64,000 nt of DNA from Anthocerotibacter panamensis C109 (lineage in GTDB: Bacteria; Cyanobacteriota; Cyanobacteriia; Gloeobacterales; Anthocerotibacteraceae): assembly GCF_018389385.1 (NCBI RefSeq), contig NZ_CP062698.1, positions 3,442,667 to 3,506,666 on the forward strand, given 5' to 3'. The notes below the pieces were generated by a model that saw only the letters and a program-made list of their open reading frames with translations, was not told the origin of the DNA and searched no databases. The position numbers and the translations under genes are program-made. This document shows positions 17,393 through 25,154 of this stretch, piece after piece (the stretch's first letter is position 1; every line of letters starts with the position of its first letter).

Positions 17393-18762
17393 ACCGTCTG
17401 TTGTGTTTTCTGTTGGTTCTTTGTAGTGCGCAACCCCTTGCGGCGCAACCCCTCACAATCCCCTTGCCTGCCCCGCAGCGGGTGATGAATAGCTACAACT
17501 GGGACGAATACACCTACGAGAGCGTCCGCTTTAGCCCCTCGGGTCAGGAGGTGGCGGTCGCTTCAGATGATGGGCTACTGTGGCTTTTTGACACCAACAC
17601 CGGACAAAAACGCTGGCAGACCAGTCTCGGCAACAATGTCCGTCTACGCGGGCTCGCCTTCGCTCCTGATGGGCAGACGCTCTACACCGGAGAACAGAGC
17701 CTAGAGGTCCAAATTCAGGCAGTGAACGTCCGTGATGGTCAGGTGCGCTGGCGCTACCGGGCCAAAGAAGACCTCAAAGGCGAAGTCGGTCAGGGAACTT
17801 TCGCTGGGGTCAACCGGGACTTAGCTGTAGACCGCACGGGGAACCTTTACCTCATGACCTATTGGACTGTCTTTGGGGGAGCGCAGCCCGTCGCCCGGAC
17901 ACAGGTGGTGAGCCTCGATCCGCGCGGTCACGTCCGCTGGCGCTATCCCAAGACACCCTTCGAGACCACTGTTGGCGGGGGCGTGAGCGTGAGCCCGGAT
18001 GGACGCTGGGTAGCCGCCGTCACAGGGGATTTTGTGCGCGACTATGCCAAGGATAAGAGCCGGGGGCTGACCACCCTCCTGCTGGATAGCAGCACCGGGA
18101 CGTTGGTACAGAGCCGTCTGCTCCCGCCCGTGGCGCGGACCATCGCCCCTGTCTGTCCTCCAGCCTTCAGCCCCGACAGCAAAAGCCTCATGACCCTAGG
18201 CGGGAATGGTCAGGCTGTGCTCTATGCTCTGGGCAAAACGGGCGCAACCCTCACCCCCCTCTGGCAAAAACAGTTCTCCCAACCCAAAGGTCCGGTCACG
18301 GTCTACTACAAATTCCTTCTCGCACCCGCTCTTGAGCGCTGGCTGGTTATGGCTGGGACCACCGCCCCTCTCCCCGGTGCGCAAGACGAAGACCCCAAAA
18401 CGGAGCATCCCGACAGCAACACGGTTTTCCTGCTCGACCAGACGGGCAACGTCCGCAACCGTTGGCATGTGGCAAGCCTAGACCGCCCTCCCATCTGGCT
18501 TGCTCAAACTCTAGCGCTCCCTATCGCCCAAAATACCGTCGGTGTTCAAAAACCGGGATTGGCGCTGATTTCTCTCAAAACCGGGAAACTTGCACAACCG
18601 GTCTCGACGCAAGGAGCCATCATCGCCGTGGACGTGACCCCCAAGCACTACGCCGCGCTAGAAGTGCCGCTGCACCTCCCGGAGGGCAACACCATCGGGC
18701 AGCACCGACTGTACCTCGGGGCAACGATTACCCCAGACAATCTCAAGACCAACAAACACTAG
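17389..18762 (+). CDS. secreted PQQ/WD40-like beta-propeller protein coupled to BtuB
   Basis: The ATG at 17389 overlaps the btuB stop codon (ATGA). A signal peptide (LLCFLLVLCSAQPLAAQ) is followed by repeated blade-like segments: VRFSPSGQEVAVASDDGLLWLFDTNTGQKRWQ, LAFAPDGQTLYTGEQ, VSVSPDGRWVAAVTGDF and AFSPDSKSLMTLGGNGQ. This predicts a periplasmic or surface beta-propeller of 457 residues. Co-translation behind a B12-controlled receptor suggests a helper in corrinoid capture, or a protein needed when cobalamin is scarce. That role is inference; the repeats alone do not give a function. Confidence 0.75.
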   Translation: MNRLLCFLLVLCSAQPLAAQPLTIPLPAPQRVMNSYNWDEYTYESVRFSPSGQEVAVASDDGLLWLFDTNTGQKRWQTSLGNNVRLRGLAFAPDGQTLYTGEQSLEVQIQAVNVRDGQVRWRYRAKEDLKGEVGQGTFAGVNRDLAVDRTGNLYLMTYWTVFGGAQPVARTQVVSLDPRGHVRWRYPKTPFETTVGGGVSVSPDGRWVAAVTGDFVRDYAKDKSRGLTTLLLDSSTGTLVQSRLLPPVARTIAPVCPPAFSPDSKSLMTLGGNGQAVLYALGKTGATLTPLWQKQFSQPKGPVTVYYKFLLAPALERWLVMAGTTAPLPGAQDEDPKTEHPDSNTVFLLDQTGNVRNRWHVASLDRPPIWLAQTLALPIAQNTVGVQKPGLALISLKTGKLAQPVSTQGAIIAVDVTPKHYAALEVPLHLPEGNTIGQHRLYLGATITPDNLKTNKH

Positions 18763-18832
18763 CAGGGTGCGTAGTTGGTACGAAGGTTCTCTAAAATTAG
18801 GAGGAATAGCCGCACCCTTTGAACGGTTCACC

Positions 18833-19723
18833 ATGCACGAACAAGCCATCGCCATCGATCTGGGCGGGACTGCGATTAAAGCAGGAGTCTACGACAGCCA
18901 AGGAAATCAACTGCGGACCCACAGCATTCCCACTCCACAACCGGCGACCCCCGAAGCGGTCCTCATCGCATTGGTAGACCTCATCCAGTACTTAGACGCC
19001 AAGCGTGAGATCAGCCGTGTGGGCGTGGGTGTACCCGGAATTGCGGACGCTCTGGGCCGGATAGTCAAGACCGCCATCAATCTAAATCACTGGCACAATA
19101 TCCCTCTAGCCGAGCAACTAGAACAGTTGACTAACCGCCGGGTAGTAGTCGCCAACGACGCCAACTGTGCAGGTCTCGGCGAAGTCTGGCTCGGAGCCGC
19201 TCGTAACCAAGATGAAGCCTTGGTGCTGACCTTAGGTACAGGCGTCGGCGGGGCTGTTATCCTAGGCGGCAGATTATTTACCGGGCATGGCGGGGCGGGG
19301 GCGGAATTAGGCCATATCGTTCTGCACGCTGATGGCCCCCCCTGCAACTGTGGGAGCAATGGCTGTCTGGAGCAGTATGTCGCCGCCCCGGCTATCCACC
19401 GGAGTACCGGCATGGACCCGCACACCCTCGGCATCCAGGCCCAAAAAGGCGACCCTACAGCCCTCGCCCACTGGGAAAACATCGGACGACTCTTGGGCGC
19501 GGGCCTGACGAGCCTCATCTATATTTTTACGCCCCAAGTCATTGTCATTGGTGGCGGAGTCAGTGCCAGCAGTGCCTTTTTTATTCCTAGGGCGGTGGCT
19601 GAGATCGAGCGGAGGGTGATGCCTGCTTGCCGGGAAGGGCTCGTGGTCAAGGTCGCGCAACTGGGTAATGATGCGGGGATCGCTGGAGCTGCCCGACTGG
19701 CCTTTCAAATGTTGGGAGCTTAA
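18833..19723 (+). CDS. ROK-family sugar kinase (glucokinase-like)
   Basis: The 296-residue protein has the ROK ATP-binding start AIDLGGTAIKAGVYD, the sugar-binding block VVANDANCAGLGEVWLGA, the phosphate loop LTLGTGVGGAVI and the zinc motif CNCGSNGCLEQY preceded by AELGHI. ROK kinases phosphorylate glucose or N-acetyl amino sugars; the ExGH motif supports an active kinase rather than a repressor, and there is no DNA-binding domain. AGGAGG lies about 30 bases before the ATG, further than usual, but no better in-frame start exists. Confidence 0.87.
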   Translation: MHEQAIAIDLGGTAIKAGVYDSQGNQLRTHSIPTPQPATPEAVLIALVDLIQYLDAKREISRVGVGVPGIADALGRIVKTAINLNHWHNIPLAEQLEQLTNRRVVVANDANCAGLGEVWLGAARNQDEALVLTLGTGVGGAVILGGRLFTGHGGAGAELGHIVLHADGPPCNCGSNGCLEQYVAAPAIHRSTGMDPHTLGIQAQKGDPTALAHWENIGRLLGAGLTSLIYIFTPQVIVIGGGVSASSAFFIPRAVAEIERRVMPACREGLVVKVAQLGNDAGIAGAARLAFQMLGA

Positions 19724-19825
19724 CCTATTTTGCTCCTCGTCTATGCCCTAGGGATATTGGCTATGTCTTAAGAAATAGCCAAAATTATGAGCGCACTGGT
19801 GTCAAGACTTCCTGGGGGAGTATTC

Positions 19826-19945
19826 ATGAAACGCGCTCATGTGCGGCTCCTAGTCCTGGTGCTGATGATCGCCAGCATCCTGATATGGCATCCCGCTAAA
19901 CCTCAACCGGTACAAACTGGATTCCGCTCCTCCTCCAGCCGTTAG
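19826..19945 (+). CDS. 39-residue single-helix membrane peptide
   Basis: An ATG at 19826, seven bases after GGGGGAG, opens a 39-codon frame ending in TAG at 19943-19945. The product has a basic N terminus (MKRAHVR), one hydrophobic helix (LLVLVLMIASILIWH) and a polar serine-rich tail. The good ribosome site and charge pattern support a real small membrane protein, in a 345-base gap otherwise empty of genes. Function unknown. Confidence 0.45.
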   Translation: MKRAHVRLLVLVLMIASILIWHPAKPQPVQTGFRSSSSR

Positions 19946-20068
19946 ACGCACCACCTGGAGCCTTCGATAGGGGCATGGGTCCATATTGACTGCCAGACGG
20001 GCTTAAATGCGCGCACAATGTAACAAACTTGTAATAAACTGACGATATGACAGCACGAAGGCAGGCCG

Positions 20069-20821
20069 ATGGAGTGGTCAATGTTTGGTAGCTTCACGCC
20101 CCCAGCCGCTCAGGAAGGTGATCAACTGGTCGGTGCTGTGGCTACCGCCGCCATCAAGGCCATGTTCCAATCGACCGACTCGCTGGCAGCTCAAGTTCGG
20201 GCCTTTCCCGTCGCCAAACTCCTGATGGGTAGCCTGGATGGTTTTGACCTCAAAGGCAAGGGCCTATTGATGCGCAATGGGCTGAGAATCCAGCAGATGG
20301 ACATGAAGGTCCAAGCTATCAGCCTGGATATTGGAGCAGTTTTTGGCGGGAAGGTCAAGCTCAGACGACCTACCAACGGGACCATCCAGGTAATCCTCAC
20401 CGAAGTAGACCTCAGCCATGCCTTCAACACACCCTTCATTGTCGAGAAATTGCAACGGATGACCCTGGAGGGCCAGAGCCTAAATTTCAAGGAAACCAAA
20501 GTACAACTGCTCGATGGCGGGCTACTGCATCTGAGTAGTTCCATTGCCGTGGGGGATGGCTCCTACCAGCCAGTGAGTCTCAGGGCTTGTATCCGTCTGG
20601 AGGAGGGCCGCCGTATCCTTTTCACGGACCCGCAATACCAGGAGGATGGAGCGTCAGCACGCATCGCTCAGGCCGTCCTCGGACACCTCAACAGCCTCCT
20701 AGACTTGGATAAATTTAAGCTCGATGGGGTACAGTTGCGTATCTTCCGCTGCGATATCCGCAAAGGGCAACTGGTCTTCCATGGTTCAGCCAATATCCGA
20801 CACTTCCCCGGTTCACCTTAG
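20069..20821 (+). CDS. DUF2993-family protein
   Basis: The 250-residue product lacks a signal peptide and has the alternating hydrophobic strand pattern of DUF2993 (LmeA-like) proteins, with the block FPVAKLLMGSLDGFDLKGKGLLMRNGLRIQQM and paired ligand-type VEKLQRM. This lipid-binding-like fold is common in cyanobacteria and actinobacteria and is thought to bind lipids or act at the envelope. A second start at 20081 has a closer GGAG. A short GC stem (ACCCC/GGGGT, 20830-20846) after the stop may be a weak terminator. Confidence 0.7.
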   Translation: MEWSMFGSFTPPAAQEGDQLVGAVATAAIKAMFQSTDSLAAQVRAFPVAKLLMGSLDGFDLKGKGLLMRNGLRIQQMDMKVQAISLDIGAVFGGKVKLRRPTNGTIQVILTEVDLSHAFNTPFIVEKLQRMTLEGQSLNFKETKVQLLDGGLLHLSSSIAVGDGSYQPVSLRACIRLEEGRRILFTDPQYQEDGASARIAQAVLGHLNSLLDLDKFKLDGVQLRIFRCDIRKGQLVFHGSANIRHFPGSP

Positions 20822-20868
20822 CAATTCATACCCCAGTAATAGGGGTTTGTCTAGAGTAATTTACTTAA

Positions 20869-21063
20869 TCACTTAAGCTCCTTTGGGTGAACTTTTTCTA
20901 GCCGTTTGGTTGTAATGGCGTGAGCATTAGCTTTGATCAGCTCCCGGAAGAGCAGATGAACAGTAATTGCACAGGCACGGGAGCGGGCTAGCTTGATGGG
21001 GGTGCCTCCATCTTTATCCTCATGGAAGATATCCGCTATCCCCTTGAGCATTTCTGACTTCAA
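20869..21063 (-). CDS. small ORF of doubtful status
   Basis: A 64-codon frame starts at TTG; an in-frame ATG follows four codons later, and the frame stays open about 20 codons upstream without an ATG (reading ALIEIRHTRTGKPRTLK). The product is basic with a helical centre (ARACAITVHLLFRELIKAN-like) and no motif I know. It may be a real small gene or the tail of a decayed one. The surrounding 20822-21419 stretch is AT-richer than the neighbours and holds nothing else recognisable. Confidence 0.25.
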   Translation of the reverse strand: MKSEMLKGIADIFHEDKDGGTPIKLARSRACAITVHLLFRELIKANAHAITTKRLEKVHPKELK

Positions 21064-21419
21064 TGTACGAGGTTTTCCTGTTCGCGTATGCCGTATCTCA
21101 ATCAGAGCTATTTCATTCTAAAGATGTCAGTCAACTGAGTAAGGTCATATCCCTCTTCTGTAAAACCGGGAAGACCAAAATGGGATTCCTGGCTGAAAGC
21201 TTTTCCTGGCTGGAATTCTAAAAGATTTCCCTACTAGGAAGCCTGTGAAACTAAAAATCACACGAAATTTTCTGTAGTTTCCTCAGGGATGGACTTTCAG
21301 CGTTCTTTCCTATCGCTGGTTTTTGAGCTTAACAAAAGAGGGTTAAACCGAACGCACGTTAACGCTTCATGAGCAAGTGCTCTCGTGGAAGCAAGAATCC
21401 CCCGAGTGGGGAGTGTCCA

Positions 21420-23096
21420 TTAGGGTTTCCCGGTCGCCAAAGGAAGTTTGGGCGGAGGGGCGTCGGGGTTGACCGCAGCTTGGACAACGATGGCGTGGGG
21501 GACGGGGCGCGGTTCGTATTGGACGAGCGATTGACCCCGGTAGACTAGATCGGTGCTCGCACCCGAGTCCATCAGGACCGCCTCTTGGATTCCGGCCTGA
21601 GCAAGGGCTTTACTCAAGTCTGGGGCGTTGTTGCGGTTGTGGGTGATGCCTGCTACAAATCGCCCATCGCCGTACACCCCTATAAAAGAACGATGCCGGA
21701 CTTCCAGATAGCTCCCGAGGTTGACCTTTTTCATCTGGGTCGCCCCCTGCGCCACGCCCGCGCGTACCAGCCAAGTTCCAGCCAAGAAGGCGTCCCGCAC
21801 GTCGGGTAGGAGGGCGCGCACACCCGAATCTTGGAGTAGATAGCCCCGGTTAAAAGGCGCAATCACCATTTGGTTTTGACCGATGAGGACTAAGGGACGG
21901 CCATCGAGTCCGCCAGTCTCCTCCAAGGGTGGGGTGTGATACTGTTCTTCATTTTGGGAGAGGACCGGGCCAATCAACTTACTCGGGTCGCGGCCTCTAA
22001 GCGGGAAGAAAGTCCCCGTCACCGCTGCCGCTCCCTCAGGTACCTCAGCCATATAATCTTTGAGGTTGTAGCGCCGGTCCCCATGTACTGTGTAGGGCCT
22101 CCCGCCCACCGCCATCGAGAGCTGCACGCCATCCACGGTCACCTGTACATAGGAGAGGGGGCGGTCAAAGTTCACGTTGAGGGTCGAGATAGCGAGGTCT
22201 GGATCTTCTTCCCCGGAGCTATTCTCTAGAGCCTGAGCTAAATGTGACTGACCGAAGCGGTTGATCTCCAGCAGATCCGGGGAGGTTCCTACATAGCCCT
22301 CATCCATAGTCGTGGCCGTGTGATAGCCAGCCTCTCGGGCGAGGGCGAGGACCCGTTCATCGCGTTTACCCACCGGATAGGCGAGGTGCAGGACGGGCTT
22401 ACCCAGTTTCTCCTCCAAAATACGCTTGGATTCGAAGAGTTCGCGGCGGATCTGCTCGTCGGTGAGTTGGGTCAGGTCCGCCGGATGGGTCACTGTGTGC
22501 GAGGCAATAGTCACCAACCCTTCTTTTTCAATGTGCTGCAACTGCTCCCAGGACATGTGCGGACGGCCTGCAGTCGAGCCAACAAAAGCCGTATGTACAT
22601 AAAAGACAGCCGGGTAGTTGAATTCCTTGAGCAGGGGATAAGCTTCCGTGAGTTGGCCTAGATAGCCGTCATCAAAAGTTAACAGAATCGGCTTCGGAGG
22701 CAAAGGCTCCCCTTTGGTCAGGTACGCCTCTAGCTGGTCAAGAGAAATCGGCGTCGAGCCATGCTCACGGATCATCTCTAGCTGCGTCCGAAATTTTTTG
22801 GGAGTGACATCAAAAATAACTTTTTTATCGGCTCGGATATCGTGGTACATGATAGCTGGGATACGGCTGGTCCGCGCCTCGGGGCGCAAAACCAAGGCTG
22901 GTTCAGGTTCGGTGGATGGCTCGGCAGGCGTGGAGACCTCATTCGTGATGGGTTGGGCTACCGGCGTTTCGGCCCGTAGCCTGGGTTGATTAAAGGTGAG
23001 GTATGCATAGCACAGAGCAAACCCCGCCCCAAACGCCGCCGCACTCAAGAGTAAGAATCCACCGGGGCGCAACCGGTTTCTTTTTGGCTTTGCCAC
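21420..23096 (-). CDS. polysaccharide deacetylase (NodB) fused to phosphodiester glycosidase domain
   Basis: The 558-residue protein has an N-terminal membrane anchor (about residues 13-33), a NodB-type deacetylase domain (about 80-290; metal-binding LTFDDGY, SHTVTHP, AYPVGKRDE) and a C-terminal domain of the phosphodiester glycosidase (NAGPA) type (GTFFPLRGRD, GVYGDGRFVAGITHNR, AVLMDSGASTDLVYRG). The first would remove acetyl groups from a wall or exopolysaccharide, the second would uncap or cleave a sugar phosphodiester. Both act outside the cytoplasm. The fusion suggests sequential processing of one glycan. Four 9-bp tandem repeats lie 50 bases upstream. Confidence 0.85.
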   Translation of the reverse strand: MAKPKRNRLRPGGFLLLSAAAFGAGFALCYAYLTFNQPRLRAETPVAQPITNEVSTPAEPSTEPEPALVLRPEARTSRIPAIMYHDIRADKKVIFDVTPKKFRTQLEMIREHGSTPISLDQLEAYLTKGEPLPPKPILLTFDDGYLGQLTEAYPLLKEFNYPAVFYVHTAFVGSTAGRPHMSWEQLQHIEKEGLVTIASHTVTHPADLTQLTDEQIRRELFESKRILEEKLGKPVLHLAYPVGKRDERVLALAREAGYHTATTMDEGYVGTSPDLLEINRFGQSHLAQALENSSGEEDPDLAISTLNVNFDRPLSYVQVTVDGVQLSMAVGGRPYTVHGDRRYNLKDYMAEVPEGAAAVTGTFFPLRGRDPSKLIGPVLSQNEEQYHTPPLEETGGLDGRPLVLIGQNQMVIAPFNRGYLLQDSGVRALLPDVRDAFLAGTWLVRAGVAQGATQMKKVNLGSYLEVRHRSFIGVYGDGRFVAGITHNRNNAPDLSKALAQAGIQEAVLMDSGASTDLVYRGQSLVQYEPRPVPHAIVVQAAVNPDAPPPKLPLATGKP

Positions 23097-23146
23097 ATCG
23101 ACTCCCTATAGCTATCCCAGAAGCGCCATCTCATGGACGCGTGCCC

Positions 23147-23182
23147 ATCGAACTTATCGAACTTATCGAACTTATCGAACTT
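23147..23182. repeat. 9-bp tandem repeat, four exact copies
   Basis: ATCGAACTT is repeated four times without change between the divergent deacetylase and metalloprotease genes. The copies fall on nearly one helical turn each, so they could act as a promoter-spacing or protein-binding array, or simply be a slippage product. Confidence 0.93.
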
Positions 23183-23227
23183 TAGCATGTCTCGTCTACC
23201 CACTAAAAATGCTCTATACTTTCGAGC

Positions 23228-24205
23228 ATGCGATTATCACTATCTATTGTCAAACTCCTGTGTGCAAGTTCTGTTCTGGCTTTTGGTGGTTTACCTTCGT
23301 GGGGAGCACCCATCAAACCAGACCAATCCCCGGCGTGTCCTTGCGTTAATATCATGCCGGATTTCCTTACTTTCTGGGAAAGTGCACATGACCGCAGTAA
23401 GCCAGAACAGATTCAACTTTTCCACAAACTGGTTGCTGATCCCCATCCTGAACTTTTTAATAGAGAGGTCATTGGATATAATGACAGCTTTAATCTAGAC
23501 AAGACTGTGAGCGATAATCTAGAGCGCTTCATGAATTCTATCGCTGCCATACGCGCAGTAAATGAGGATATACAACATAACTTCCCAAAATATCAGGTCT
23601 CTTTCTTAAAGATATTTCCAGACTTAAAATGTCGGGTGGCCATCTACTTTCTTCCTTCACTTTCAGCGTTTGATGGAGCTGTCCGCACGGTCAATGGACG
23701 TCCGGCTATATTGTTTGGCGTTGACCAGATTGCACGAACGAGCGGTAAAAGTGAGCTTGAGGCACTTTTTGACCACGAATTATTCCATGTCTATCATGAC
23801 CAGAAAGTTGGTTCTGACCAAGGAGACAGTCACCCCCCTCTTTATAATTCCTTGTGGGAAGAAGGGCTAGCAACCTATGTCAGCCATATACTCAACCCCC
23901 AACTAAGTGAAAGTGCCATCCTTGGCCCTCCAATAGACTTAGCGGAGCGTTCCAGAGCACAACTAAAAAGCCTTATTGAGGAGCTACAAAACAATTTCGA
24001 CGACACTTCCGAAAGCACTTATAAACGTTTCTTTCTCAATAGCCGGACACAGACACAGCCACCGCCCAGGAGTGGCTACTATGTAGGCTTTCTGGTGGTG
24101 CATCGGTTAGCTGCCAAATATTCTCTTGCTGAACTAGTCGCTTTCACAGGTAAGCCCCTACGTCAAGAGGTCTTAAATGTGCTGCAAGAATTGAGTTTGA
24201 AATAA
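23228..24205 (+). CDS. secreted zinc metalloprotease-like protein
   Basis: The 325-residue protein has a signal peptide (to about GLPSWGA) and a gluzincin-type zinc site: HELFHVYH near residues 183-190 (HExxH) and, about 30 residues on, WEEGLATYV, where Glu is the likely third ligand. This arrangement resembles the DUF2268/predicted Zn-protease group. Codon choice and base composition are more AT-rich than adjacent genes, hinting at a separate origin. Substrate unknown. Confidence 0.72.
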   Translation: MRLSLSIVKLLCASSVLAFGGLPSWGAPIKPDQSPACPCVNIMPDFLTFWESAHDRSKPEQIQLFHKLVADPHPELFNREVIGYNDSFNLDKTVSDNLERFMNSIAAIRAVNEDIQHNFPKYQVSFLKIFPDLKCRVAIYFLPSLSAFDGAVRTVNGRPAILFGVDQIARTSGKSELEALFDHELFHVYHDQKVGSDQGDSHPPLYNSLWEEGLATYVSHILNPQLSESAILGPPIDLAERSRAQLKSLIEELQNNFDDTSESTYKRFFLNSRTQTQPPPRSGYYVGFLVVHRLAAKYSLAELVAFTGKPLRQEVLNVLQELSLK

Positions 24206-24287
24206 ACCCAAATACGGTACACCCAGGATAGTGGCGGGTCGGCGGACTGGACTACTACACTGGGGGCAGTTTTTGTATCCCCAAACT

Positions 24288-25154
24288 ATGGGACTACGCG
24301 CCCTACTGCTGGTCAATCGCCATTCCCGTCGGGGCCAAGAACAGGCAGCCCAGGCGACCCAACTCCTACAGGAAGCAGGGTTTGAGCTAGTCGAGGAATC
24401 CACGGACCATCCTATCAGCGCAACCATTGGTAAGTATCGGGACCGGGTGGACTTGGTGATTGTGGGCGGGGGGGATGGCACACTCAACGCCGCTGCCGCC
24501 GGATTGGTCGAGACCCAACTGCCTTTAGGTATTCTGCCTCTGGGCACCGCCAACGATCTGGCCCGGACACTCAGCCTTCCTACGGCCCTACCCGATGCCT
24601 GTCAGGTCATCCAACGGGGGCAGACCCGGCGCATTGACCTTGGCTGGGTCAACGGTCACTATTTTTTTAATGTGGCGAATTTGGGCTTGAGTACCGTCAT
24701 CACGCGCCAGTTGGGTGGGGGGCTCAAACGGCGCTGGGGGATTCTTGCCTACGCTATGACTGCTTTTAAAGTTGTGGGGCAGGCTCGTCCTTTTCGCGCC
24801 GAGATCCGGGTAGATGGGCATAAGTTTAAAGTGCGTACGCTCCAGATTGCCGTGGGCAACGGGCGTTATTACGGAGGCGGGATGCCGGTGGTCCATGACG
24901 CTGCCATTGACGACCAACGTCTTGACCTCTATAGCCTGGAATGTCAAGACTGGTGGCAGGTCCTCACGCTGCTACCTGCCTTGGCCCGAGGTGAACAGGG
25001 CAACTCTCCTTTGGTCAGTGCCCTCCAAGGCCAGGAAATCGAAATTATTACCCCCCGTCCCCGCCGTATCAGCACTGACGGCGAATTTACTACTATGACC
25101 CCGGCTCGCTTTAGGGTCATCCCGCTGGCGCTAACTGCTTTTGTACCCGGTTAG
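24288..25154 (+). CDS. diacylglycerol kinase-like lipid kinase (YegS/DgkB family)
   Basis: From the ATG at 24288 the 288-residue protein shows the DAGK catalytic domain: LLLVNRHSRRG, the nucleotide loop VIVGGGDGTLNAAAAGL, LGILPLGTANDLARTL, and the C-terminal beta domain with IDDQRLDLYSLE and STDGEF. Family members phosphorylate diacylglycerol or related lipids at the membrane surface. Its stop codon overlaps that of the convergent comEC gene (25151-25154). Confidence 0.87.
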   Translation: MGLRALLLVNRHSRRGQEQAAQATQLLQEAGFELVEESTDHPISATIGKYRDRVDLVIVGGGDGTLNAAAAGLVETQLPLGILPLGTANDLARTLSLPTALPDACQVIQRGQTRRIDLGWVNGHYFFNVANLGLSTVITRQLGGGLKRRWGILAYAMTAFKVVGQARPFRAEIRVDGHKFKVRTLQIAVGNGRYYGGGMPVVHDAAIDDQRLDLYSLECQDWWQVLTLLPALARGEQGNSPLVSALQGQEIEIITPRPRRISTDGEFTTMTPARFRVIPLALTAFVPG

